Assembly: GCA_041488155.1 (NCBI GenBank)
Contig: JBGPOS010000030.1
Location: 1-45,830 of the forward strand
Reading direction: 5' to 3'
DNA: 45,830 nt
Source of the DNA: JBGPOS01 sp041488155
GTDB lineage: Bacteria; Chloroflexota; Dehalococcoidia; Tepidiformales; Tepidiformaceae
Every line of letters begins with the position of its first letter. Positions within the stretch are counted from its first letter, which is position 1. Positions 1 to 10,500 of this stretch are shown piece by piece. The translations under genes and the position numbers were made by a program. The notes below the pieces were generated by a model, which saw nothing but the letters and a program-made list of their open reading frames with translations, was not told the DNA's origin and ran no database searches.

Positions 1-1411
<1,411 letters not shown>

Positions 1412-1424
1412 CGGCGACTCCTCA

Positions 1425-4400
1425 TCACTCGGCCGGCCTGGCGGGTGTGCCCGTAGGCTGCGGTTCGGCCACCTCGCGAGGAAGCGTGATCGTGAACGTC
1501 GAGCCGCTGCCGGGCGTGCTCTCGACGGTGATGTCGCCGCCCATGAGGCGGCAGAACTCACGGGAGATCGCGAGCCCTAGCCCGGTGCCTCCGTACTTCC
1601 GTGCGGTAGACGCGTCCGCCTGCGAGAAGGCCTCGAAGAGCCGTCCCATCTGCTCCTCTGTCATGCCGATGCCGGTGTCCGAGACAGCGAAAAGGACTGA
1701 GGGCTCAGGACTCAGTCCCTGATTCCCCTGTCCCCTGTCCCCTGTGGCCTGTCCCCTCGATACCCGGAGCGTGATCGTGCCTCGCTCGGTGAACTTGGCT
1801 GCGTTCGAAAGGAGGTTGAAGAGCGCCTGGCGGACCTTCGTCAGGTCTGCGTGCATTGTGCCGGCTTCCGCTGGGCAGTCGACGACCATGACGTTGCCGT
1901 TCTTCTCGATAAGCGGGGCGACGATCGCCTGCACGTCGCCCACGAGCCGGGGAATCTCGAAGTCCTCCAGGAACAGCGTCATCCGGCCCGCCTCGATCTT
2001 CGAGAGGTCGAGGATGTCGTTGATGAGGGTGAGCAGGTGGTGGGCTGCAGAGTGGATCTTCTGGAGGTCGGGCAGGTAACTCTCGTCGCCGAGGTCGGTG
2101 CACTCTTCCTGGAGCAGCTCGGCGTAGCCGATGACCGCGTTGAGCGGCGTACGCAGCTCGTGCGACATGTTCGCCAGAAACTCGGACTTGTGGCGCGATG
2201 CGATTTCGAGTTGGGCTGACTTCTCCTGGATCTCGCGAAACAGCCGCGCGTTTTCGATCGCGATGACGGCCTGGTCCGCAAACGCTTCGAGAAGGGCAAT
2301 GTGCCCGACCGAGAAGGGCTCGGCTGTGTTGCGCCCAAGCGTGAGGACGCCAATCACGGCGTCCGCTCGCAGCAATGGGATATGGAGGATGGACGACCTC
2401 CGGCCGTGCCACCCCTCGATCGTCGCACGGGCGGAGGCAGTGAAGCGGGCGAAGTACTCCTCCGGCGTCAGTGTTATCTGGGTCGTCTTTCCCGTCCGGA
2501 TTGCTTCTCCCGAGGAGCGACCCTCGGAGATGGGGAGTACCGTACCAAGAGGCTCGCCGGTGGTGCCATCCCCGGCCCACATCGCCACAGTACGCGTGAG
2601 GTCGCCCTCGACGAGGATGAGACGGCTGGTTCCGGCAGAACACAGGGTGGCCGCCCGTTCGGCGATGGCCTGCAGCACAGGCTCTGCATCCGTCGCCGAG
2701 CCTGCGATGATTTCCAGCACCTCGGCCATCGCTGTCTGCTGGTCGAGCGCCTCCGTCACCTCACGGTTCGACTCTTGAAGTTCGTTGAACAGTCGCGCGT
2801 TCTCGATGGCGATCACGGCCTGGTCTGCGAACGCTTGCATCAACGCGATCTGCTTGTCGTTGAACGGAAGTTCTTCAGCGGGACGATTCACGCCGAGGAA
2901 ACCGAGGACCGTCTCGCCGCGGACGAGCGGCAAAACCAGAACGGTGAATGATCCCGGCGACTCGCGCCCCCAGGCTCCAGGAAAGCGCAGTTGGTAATCC
3001 TCGAATTTGCCACAAAAGTGAACGGGTAGTCTCGTATGTAGGGCTTCATCTGTAACGCCAGCAAGCTCGGAGATCGGTCTGCGAGCCCCGATCGGCCGTG
3101 TCTCGGTACCGATCGAAGCAACCACGACCACCACGTCGTCTTCAATCAACTCGAGCCGCGCCCCGGGCGCGCTACAGAGGCGGGCGGCGCGCTCAGTGAC
3201 TGCCTGCAGCACGGGCTCGGCGTCAGTCGCGGATCGGCTGATAATGCCGAGCACCTCGGCCATGGCCGTCTGCTGGTCGAGGGCTTCCGTGACCTCACGG
3301 TTGCTCTCCTGCAGCTCGTTGAACAGCCGCGCGTTCTCGATCGCGATCACGGCCTGGTCAGCAAACGCCCGGACTATTCCGACTTCCCTTTCCGAAAACG
3401 CAACACTGTCGAACTTCATCATCTGGAACACTGCCACGACCGCAGAGTCGCGAATGATGGGCACGTTCAACGAGGCGACGAATTCAACCCCGGCGAGGTC
3501 TGCGTTCTGCTGGGCGAACGGGAACCTTCGATTGAGTTCGGCTATCGATACGGCGATCTGGGTCGTTTCCCGTCGCTCCACGGCGAGTTCCACCACTCTT
3601 CCGGCGAGCGGTCGAGGGGTGCCAATTGGTGGGTACGCGCTGATGCGTCCGAGACGGGCGTGCTGGGCGAGGTTTACCGTCTGGTCGCCCGCTATCTCGT
3701 AGAAGACACAGTGCTCCGCTTCGCAAAGATCAGCGGCCCGAACGACGATCGCATTGAGGACTGGGTCCGCGTCTGTTGCCGAGTTGGCGATGATGCTGAG
3801 CACCTCGGCCATGGCCGTCTGCTGGTCGAGCGCCTCCGTCACCTCACGGTTCGACTCTTGAAGTTCGTTGAACAGTCGCGCGTTCTCGATGGCGATCACG
3901 GCCTGGTCTGCGAACGCTTGCATCAACGCGATCTGCTTGTCGTTGAAGGGAAGTTCTTCAGCGGGACGATTCACGCCGAGGAAACCGAGGACCGTCTCGC
4001 CGCGGACGAGCGGCAAGACCAGAACCGTGAAGGGCTCCGACGACTCGCGCCCCGACGCTCCAGGAAAGCGCCGCTGATAATCCTCGAATTTGCCACAAAA
4101 ATGAACGGGTTGTCTCGTATGTAGTGCTTCATCTGTAACGCCAGCAAGCTCGGAGATCGGTCTGCGAGCCCCGATCGGCCGCATCTCGGTGCCGACGGAA
4201 GCAACCACGACCACCACATCGTTTTCAATCAACTCGAGCCTCGCCCCGGGCGCGCTACAAAGGCGGGCGGCGCGCTCAGTGACTGCCTGCAGCACGGGCT
4301 CGGCGTCAGTCGCGGATCGGCTGATAATACCAAGCACCTCGGCCATGGCCGTCTGCTGATCCAGCGCCTCGGTCACCTCGCGGTTGCGCTCCTGCAGCTC

Positions 4401-7166
4401 GTTGAACAAGCGCGCGTTCTCGATGGCGATGACGGCCTGGTCGGCGAAGGCTTGCATCAATGCGATCTGCTTGTCGCTGAACGGAAGTTGTTCATCGGAA
4501 CGATTCACGCCGAGGAATCCGAGGACCGTCTCGCCGCGGACGAGGGGCAAGACCAGAACGGTGAAGCGCTCCGGCGAGAGGTACGGCGAGGCCCCAGGAA
4601 AGCGCCGCTGATAGTCCTCAAGGCTTCCGGAAAAGTGGACGGGTTGTTTCGTATGTAGCGCTTCACCGGTAATGCCGGAGAGCTCGGAGAGCGGCCTCCG
4701 GCGGCCGACGGGCAGCGTCTCGGTACCGACCGAAGCAACCACGACCACCACATCGTCTTCAATCAAATCGAGCCGCGCCTCGGGCGCGCCACAGAGCCGG
4801 GCGGCGCGCTCCGTGACTGCCTGCAGCACGGGGTCGGCGTCAGTCGCGGATCGGCTGATGATACCGAGCACTTCGGCCATCGCCGTCTGCTGGTCGAGCG
4901 CTTCGGTGACCTCGCGGTTGCGCTCCTGCAGTTCGTTGAAGAGCCGCGCGTTCTCGATGGCGATCACGGCCTGGTCCGCGAACGCCTCCATCAGCCCCAC
5001 CTGGGTGTCCTGGAACGGCACCCCGTCGAAGCGGTTCACCTGCAGCACGCCGAAGACGTGTCCGCCACGCTTTAACGGGATGTCGAGCGCCGTCATGTGT
5101 GAGTAGCCCGCCGCCCGAAAGACCTCCGGGCCGGCCGGGTAACGTTCCGCCAGCGCGTCCAACGTCCCCCAGACGTGAACAGTACGGCCTGAGCTCACCG
5201 ACTCTCCGATGGCCCTCCCGGCCAGCGGGAAAGCCTCCCCAACCGGCCGCGGCTGCACTGTCCCCGCGACCAGCGACTGGGCGACCGTGCGCCCCACATC
5301 ACCGTCGACGAGAATGACGGACGCCCGCTCCGCCGACGACAGCCGCCCCGCCCGTTCAGCGATGGCCTGGAGCACAGGCGCTGCATCCGTCGCCGAACCT
5401 GCGATGATCTCGAGCACCTCGGCCATGGCGGTCTGCTGGTCCAGCGCCTCTGTCACCTCACTGTTGCGGTCCTCCAGCTCGTTGAAGAGCCGCGCGTTCT
5501 CAATCGCGATCACCGCCTGGTCGGCGAACGCCTCGAGGAGCGCAATGTGCCCGGCCGAGAAGGGTTCGGCGGTGTTGCGCAGGAGCGTGAGGAGACCAAT
5601 CACGCCGCCCGCTCGCAGCAGCGGAACATGGAGGAGGGAGGTCTTCCGGCCGAGCCACCCTTCTATCGTTTCGCGACGCGATGCAGCGAAACGGGCCAGG
5701 TACTCCTCCGGCGTCAGGGTTATCTGGGTCGACTTCCCCGTCCGCATGGCTTCTCCCGAGGAGCGGCCCTCGGAGATGGGGAGTACCGTGCCAAGAGGCT
5801 CGCCGGTGGTGCTATCGCCGGACCACGAGGCCACAGTGCGCGTGAAGTCGCCCTCGACGAGCAAGAGACGGCTGGCGCTCGCGGAGCACAAGACGGCCGC
5901 ACTTTCGGCGATGGCCTGCAGCACGGGCGCCGCATCCGTCGCCGAAGCTGCGATGATTTCCAGCACCTCGGCCATGGCCGTCTGCTGGTCCAGCGCTTCG
6001 GTGACTTCGCGGTTTCGGTCCTGCAGTTCGTTAAAGAGCCGCGCGTTCTCGATGGCGATCACGGCCTGGTCGGCGAAGGTCTCAATGAGTTCGATCTGCC
6101 GTGGCGTGAAGGGTCGGACTTCCAAGTGGGCGAGCAGGATCACCCCAAACACCGAGTCCACTCTCTTGATAGGCACAGCGAGGAGTGTCTTTGCACCCCA
6201 GTTCGCCGCTCTCTGCCTCGCAGTCGCCCACTCTTCGCCTTCGGCCGTCACGTCCAACACGTAGACCGTCCGTGCTTCCAACGCGCTTCGGCCCGTGACT
6301 GAATCCGGTTGGTTAGGCTGACGAGCGATGATCTCGGCCGGGTCGAGCCCGCGAGCCGTGCTCGTAAGCACAAGATCATCGCCATCGAGCCGGAAGAGGC
6401 CTACCCTGCTCGCGTCACAGAGGCGTCCGGCGTGGTCCGCGATCGCATCGAGAACGGGCTGGATGTCCGTCGGGGCGCCGGCGATGATCTCGAGAACCTC
6501 GGCCATCGCAGTCTGCTGGTCGAGCGCCTCGGTGACTTCGCGGTTCCGCTCCTGGAGTTCATTGAAAAGCCGCGCGTTCTCGATCGCGATGACCGCCTGG
6601 TCAGCGAAAGTTTCCATCAAGCGGACGTGGTTCGGCTCGAAAAGAAGTCCGTCCCGCCGAATGAGTGTGATGGTCCCAATGGGCGCGGCATCGCGAATGA
6701 GCGGAATGGAGAGGTTCGTGTAGGGCTCGTCGGAAATGCGAAAGTCCTGGCTTGACGTTTCGAACCTCTCCGCGACGCCCCGCCTGGTCCCGGCGTAGTG
6801 AACTGGCTGACCGGTGCGAATCACTTCCCCGTTTACGCTGCCCTCAGCCAGGGGGCGGAGGGCCCCGACGGTCGCTCCGATGGAGCCGTCGACGGCGTGG
6901 CGCGCAACGACCCGAAGGTGCTCGCCATCTGCGAGGCTCAAGATGCAGACGTCGGCCGCGCAAAGTCTTGCGCCGCGTTCCACCAGGGCATTCAGCACGG
7001 GCTCCACGTCTGTTGGGGAGCTGGCTATGATCTCCAGCACCTCCGCCATCGCGGTCTGCTGGTCCAGCGCTTCCGTGATCTCGTGGTCGCGGTCGGCGAG
7101 GGCCGTTTCGAGCTCCGCGATCCGTGCGAGCAGCTCTTCGCGGGACGGCTGGGATTCTTCGCTCAC
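1425..7166 (-). CDS. Cytosolic sensor histidine kinase with nine GAF domains
   Basis: 1913 residues. After a short N-terminal coiled coil come nine GAF units of about 180 residues, each ending in a near-invariant FADQAVIAIENARLF followed by a coiled-coil linker (NELQERNREVTEALDQQTAM). The unit ends lie near residues 195, 370, 550, 735, 910, 1090, 1270, 1450 and 1632. HisKA follows (MSHELRTPLNAVIGY, phospho-His near 1669), then HATPase_c (N box FNLLSNAAKF, G1 DTGIGM, G2 GGTGLGLAI) to the C terminus. There is no receiver and no TM segment, so it probably acts in the cytosol and passes phosphate to a separate receiver, possibly in the neighbouring hybrid kinase. Units 5, 6 and 8 are near copies, as are 3 and 9. 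GTG start 7166 is preceded by GAAGG. A short Gly/Gln/Arg-rich insertion in the ATPase domain is encoded by a heptanucleotide array. Ligands cannot be read from sequence. Confidence 0.93.
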   Translation of the reverse strand: MSEESQPSREELLARIAELETALADRDHEITEALDQQTAMAEVLEIIASSPTDVEPVLNALVERGARLCAADVCILSLADGEHLRVVARHAVDGSIGATVGALRPLAEGSVNGEVIRTGQPVHYAGTRRGVAERFETSSQDFRISDEPYTNLSIPLIRDAAPIGTITLIRRDGLLFEPNHVRLMETFADQAVIAIENARLFNELQERNREVTEALDQQTAMAEVLEIIAGAPTDIQPVLDAIADHAGRLCDASRVGLFRLDGDDLVLTSTARGLDPAEIIARQPNQPDSVTGRSALEARTVYVLDVTAEGEEWATARQRAANWGAKTLLAVPIKRVDSVFGVILLAHLEVRPFTPRQIELIETFADQAVIAIENARLFNELQDRNREVTEALDQQTAMAEVLEIIAASATDAAPVLQAIAESAAVLCSASASRLLLVEGDFTRTVASWSGDSTTGEPLGTVLPISEGRSSGEAMRTGKSTQITLTPEEYLARFAASRRETIEGWLGRKTSLLHVPLLRAGGVIGLLTLLRNTAEPFSAGHIALLEAFADQAVIAIENARLFNELEDRNSEVTEALDQQTAMAEVLEIIAGSATDAAPVLQAIAERAGRLSSAERASVILVDGDVGRTVAQSLVAGTVQPRPVGEAFPLAGRAIGESVSSGRTVHVWGTLDALAERYPAGPEVFRAAGYSHMTALDIPLKRGGHVFGVLQVNRFDGVPFQDTQVGLMEAFADQAVIAIENARLFNELQERNREVTEALDQQTAMAEVLGIISRSATDADPVLQAVTERAARLCGAPEARLDLIEDDVVVVVASVGTETLPVGRRRPLSELSGITGEALHTKQPVHFSGSLEDYQRRFPGASPYLSPERFTVLVLPLVRGETVLGFLGVNRSDEQLPFSDKQIALMQAFADQAVIAIENARLFNELQERNREVTEALDQQTAMAEVLGIISRSATDAEPVLQAVTERAARLCSAPGARLELIENDVVVVVASVGTEMRPIGARRPISELAGVTDEALHTRQPVHFCGKFEDYQRRFPGASGRESSEPFTVLVLPLVRGETVLGFLGVNRPAEELPFNDKQIALMQAFADQAVIAIENARLFNELQESNREVTEALDQQTAMAEVLSIIANSATDADPVLNAIVVRAADLCEAEHCVFYEIAGDQTVNLAQHARLGRISAYPPIGTPRPLAGRVVELAVERRETTQIAVSIAELNRRFPFAQQNADLAGVEFVASLNVPIIRDSAVVAVFQMMKFDSVAFSEREVGIVRAFADQAVIAIENARLFNELQESNREVTEALDQQTAMAEVLGIISRSATDAEPVLQAVTERAARLCSAPGARLELIEDDVVVVVASIGTETRPIGARRPISELAGVTDEALHTRLPVHFCGKFEDYQLRFPGAWGRESPGSFTVLVLPLVRGETVLGFLGVNRPAEELPFNDKQIALMQAFADQAVIAIENARLFNELQESNREVTEALDQQTAMAEVLEIIAGSATDAEPVLQAIAERAATLCSAGTSRLILVEGDLTRTVAMWAGDGTTGEPLGTVLPISEGRSSGEAIRTGKTTQITLTPEEYFARFTASARATIEGWHGRRSSILHIPLLRADAVIGVLTLGRNTAEPFSVGHIALLEAFADQAVIAIENARLFREIQEKSAQLEIASRHKSEFLANMSHELRTPLNAVIGYAELLQEECTDLGDESYLPDLQKIHSAAHHLLTLINDILDLSKIEAGRMTLFLEDFEIPRLVGDVQAIVAPLIEKNGNVMVVDCPAEAGTMHADLTKVRQALFNLLSNAAKFTERGTITLRVSRGQATGDRGQGNQGLSPEPSVLFAVSDTGIGMTEEQMGRLFEAFSQADASTARKYGGTGLGLAISREFCRLMGGDITVESTPGSGSTFTITLPREVAEPQPTGTPARPAE
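1694..1757. repeat. Heptanucleotide-repeat insertion inside the HATPase_c coding region (copy A)
   Basis: An 8-bp inverted repeat GGACTGAG (1694-1701) / CTCAGTCC (1711-1718) is followed by imperfect CTGTCCC heptamers (1728-1755, one reading CTGTGGC). It is in frame and adds a short Gly/Gln/Asp/Arg stretch between two beta strands just before the G1 box. Essentially the same composite element sits at the same place in the neighbouring poly-GAF kinase (8589-8641). Confidence 0.85.
2761..3330. repeat. GAF-unit DNA repeat, paired with 3844-4420 (offset 1083 bp)
   Basis: The DNA encoding the eighth GAF unit and its flanking linkers is near-identical to that of the sixth unit, 1083 bp (361 codons, two units) away. 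For example, tcacggttcgactcttgaag starts at 2761 and again at 3844, and the match continues through the following 160 bases with only a few changes. The middle of the unit (about 2955-3050 versus 4038-4135) is less alike. The fifth unit (about 4300-4850) is a more diverged third copy. Confidence 0.8.
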
Positions 7167-7253
7167 GGCGCACCTTCCCCGTGCCGGGTGGAGGGATGTG
7201 AGGCCGCTAGTTGCAGGTGCCCGGGCGGTTCAACACGGCCAGGACCCGCCGCT

Positions 7254-7502
7254 TCAAGCGAGCAGCTGGTCCAGCGCTTCGTCCGTGATGCCTCGGCGCG
7301 CGGCGAGCGATTCCCAGCCGGCGGAGATAGCGACGAGGTCTTCGGCCGTGAGCGGTTCGTCCGACTCCGCCGCGTCGGCGAGCTGGCGCCAGAACGGGTC
7401 ATCCCCGAGCTTGCGGAGGCGCAGGAGGGAGACCTCCGCGATGGGAAGAAGGTGCTCCGGGACGTTGTCCAGCATCGAGTGCAGAGCCTGCCGTGAAGCC
7501 AT
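7254..7502 (-). CDS. Small antitoxin-like hypothetical protein
   Basis: 82 residues, soluble, acidic and helical. The layout is an N-terminal helix with DNVPEHLLPIAEVSLLRLRKL, then DDPFWRQLADAAESDEPLTAEDLVAISAGWE. The DEPLT-(A/P)-E-(D/E) motif followed by a C-terminal helix resembles the tail of small antitoxin-like proteins that are common in thermophile and Chloroflexota genomes; that resemblance is from memory. No toxin partner is adjacent. It lies between the two poly-GAF kinase genes on the same strand, 40 bases after one and 87 before the other. The ATG follows a TAGACT hexamer by 6 bases, with no Shine-Dalgarno, which suggests its own leaderless transcript. Function unknown. Confidence 0.6.
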   Translation of the reverse strand: MASRQALHSMLDNVPEHLLPIAEVSLLRLRKLGDDPFWRQLADAAESDEPLTAEDLVAISAGWESLAARRGITDEALDQLLA

Positions 7503-7514
7503 GCGACCAGTCTA
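7503..7514 (-). promoter_or_regulatory. -10 hexamer TAGACT for a leaderless transcript
   Basis: On the minus strand TAGACT (7514-7509) is followed by six bases and then ATG at 7502. That spacing puts the transcription start at the A of the start codon. No convincing -35 is visible. Confidence 0.5.
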
Positions 7515-7542
7515 CCACCCTCGCCCGGACGCTCGCCCTCGC

Positions 7543-10500
7543 TCACGACGCGGGCCCTTCGGGCTTCGCCGTGGCCGCGGCGACCAGGCCCCGCACCTCC
7601 GCTAGCAGCGCGTCGCGCGATAGCGACCCCTTCTGTAGGATCGCCTTCACGCCACCGTTGAGCGCCTCGCGGTCGGCGTCCGTCATGTCCTTCGCGGTGA
7701 GGACGACGACGGGGATGTCGCGCCAGGCCTCGTTCGCCCGCAGCTCGCTCACGACTCCGAAGCCGTCGAGTTCGGGCATCACGAGGTCGAGCAGGATGAG
7801 GGCGGGGCGCTGGTCAGCGAGGTAGTCGAGCGCCTCCCGGCCGTTCGCGGCTTCGGCGACTGCCCAGCCGGCGCGTTCGAGCTGGCGGCGGACCATCTCG
7901 CGGGCCGCCGGGTCGTCATCGACGACGAGCACGGGGGCGGCAGCCGACGAGCGGGTCTGCTCTCGCAAGAGCGCCGTTAGCCGATCGCGGTCGACGGGTT
8001 TCGTCATGAACGCCGCGGCCCCGAGGGTGAAGCCGATGTTCGTGTCGTCCAGCATCGTCAGGACGATGACCGGGATCGACGCGAGCGCGGGGTCGGCCTT
8101 GAGCGCCGACAGCACCTGCCAGCCGTCCATCCCGGGCATGAGCACGTCGAGGGTGATTGCTGCGGGCCGGGGCTCCCGTGCGGCACGTTCGAGTCCCGCC
8201 TTCCCGTTCGCGGCCGTCTCGACGCGGTAGCCTTCCCGGCTGAGGGTGCGGGTCAGCAGGTCGCGCGCCGTCGGCTCGTCGTCGATGACCAGGACCAGCG
8301 GCCCCGTGCCCGGAGTGAGAGCTGAGGGCTGTCCATCGACCGCCTCCGCCGCCGGGGCCTCGGGGACGTCGACCGGCAGGGTAATCGTGAACGTCGAGCC
8401 AGCGCCGGGCGTGCTCTCGACCGTGATGTCGCCGCCCATCAAGCGGCAGAAGCTACGGCTAATCGCCAGCCCGAGCCCGGTGCCGCCGTACTTCCGCGTG
8501 GTCGAAGCGTCGGCCTGGCTAAACGCCTCGAACAGACGGCCCCTTTGCTCCTCGGTTATGCCAATGCCGGTGTCCGAGACAGAGAAAAGGACTGAGGACT
8601 CAGGACTCAGTCCCTGTCCCCTGTCCCCTGTCCCCTGTCCCCTCGTCACGCGGAGCGTGATCGTCCCGTGGTCGGTGAACTTGGCGGCGTTCGAAAGCAG
8701 GTTGAAGAGAGCCTGGCGAAGCTTCGTCTGGTCCGAAGTCATGCGCCCGATGTCTGCGGGACAGTCGATGACGAGGGTGTTGCCGTTGCGGTCCATGAGC
8801 GGCCGCACGATCGGCTCCGCGTCGCGGACAAGACCGGCGATTTCGAACTCCTCGGCGAAGATCGTCATGCGGCCCGCTTCGATCTTGGAAAGGTCGAGGA
8901 TGTCGTTGATCAGCGTGAGGAGGTGGTGAGCCGAGGCGAGGATCTTCTCCAGGTCGGGCACGGGTGCGTCCTCGCCGACGTCCTGCGCCTCTTCGATGAG
9001 CATCTCGGAGTAGCCGATGATGGCGTTGAGCGGCGTCCGCAGCTCGTGGCTCATGTTCGCCATGAACTCGGACTTGTGCTTCGACGCCTCTTCGACCTCG
9101 CGCGTCTTCTCCTCGATTTCGGCGATGAGGCGGGCGTTTTCGATCGCGATCGCGGCCTGGTCTGCGAAGGACTGGAGCAACGCCACCTCGCGGTCGCTGA
9201 AGGCCTCGATCCTATCTCGGGAAAAGATTAGGACACCTACGGCGTTGCCACGGCGGAGGACCGGCACCGCCAGCCGGGTTGAGTCGTATTCGTGGTCGCG
9301 GTAGCTCACCGCATGGGGATACTCGCGCCGAATCTCGGCGACGGATCCACTCACCTGGATCACTCTGCGTTCGAGGACAGCGCGGTCCACCGGGTGCGCA
9401 GGGTCGAGCGATTCGCGGCTCCAATAGTTAATCGAGTCGCCTTCCATGCCCCAGCGCGCCGCGAGGTTGAGCCGTCCTTCCTGGAGCAGGACGCACTGCG
9501 CTCGGTCGACCTCGCAGAGCCGGGCGGCGTGATCGATCACCGCCAGGAGCACGGATTCCAGCGAGGCCGAAAAGTCGCTGACGATCCGGAGCACGTCCGT
9601 CGAAGCCGTGAGCTGCTCGTTCGATTCCTGCAGCTCCCGGAACAGCCGGGCGTTCTCGATGGCGATGACCGCCTGGTCGGCGAACGCCTGCAGGAGCTTG
9701 ATTTCGTTTGGGGTCACCTGTCGCTCGCCAGCCCAACCGACCTCGATAACACCAATAGCCTGGTCGTCTCGAAGGAGCGGGACGACAAGGGCCGAGAACG
9801 TACCCCACACCTCCCACATAGCCTCAACCAGTTTCCGCCCGGCGTGTTCCGGGCCAACCGCGAGGGTCATTCCCGGGCGAAGGGTGTATCTGCGAGGTCG
9901 GTTTGTGCGAAGTGCGTCCGTGTGAGGGTCGACCTCGTCGAGGTCCAACCGGACGCCATCCCAGAGCGATCCGAGATCCTTCAATCCAGAGCTGGGCGGG
10001 AGATAGAGGGCCGTGTAGCCCATGGTCCGTCCCTCAAGCCGCATGAAGTTGGCGACTTCGGCCCCAAGCAGCGTCGCGGCGTGTCGAGCAATCTCTTCCA
10101 GCACAGGCTTCTCGTCCTTGGTCGAACGGCTGATGATCTCCAGGACCTCCGACATTGCTGTTCGCTGCTCCAGCGCCTCAGTCAGGTTGCCGTTCGATTC
10201 CTGCAGCTCGTTGAACAGCCGCGCGTTCTCGATGGCGATCACGGCCTGTGCCGCGAAGGTTTCGAGGAGGCCGGCCTCGGAATCGCCGAAAGCCACTCCG
10301 TTCATGCGCGTGAGACCGAGAACGCCGATCACGTCGTTGTTGCGGAGAAGCGGCACGAGGAGCGCGGATAGGAGCTCCTCGTCTGCCAGGCCGCGGCGCG
10401 ATAGCGGATAACGTTCGACGAACTCCTTGACGGTGCCGTCGAAACGAAACAGGCGCCGGTGGATTATGGCGTCAGCTGCGAATCGCCCCGGTTCTATGAG

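Noticed and set aside
1694..1757. Heptamer arrays considered as CRISPR or as sequencing artefacts
   Set aside because: Units are 7 bp with no spacers, so not CRISPR. Both copies are in frame and flanked by the same inverted repeat, so an artefact is unlikely.
5209..6264. Long plus-strand open frames opposite the poly-GAF kinases, also at 11-1078, 5547-6302, 6814-7605 and 9292-10371
   Set aside because: They are antisense to repeated GAF and kinase sequence, Ser/Arg-rich, repeat with the GAF period and have no family motifs. High GC keeps the frames open.
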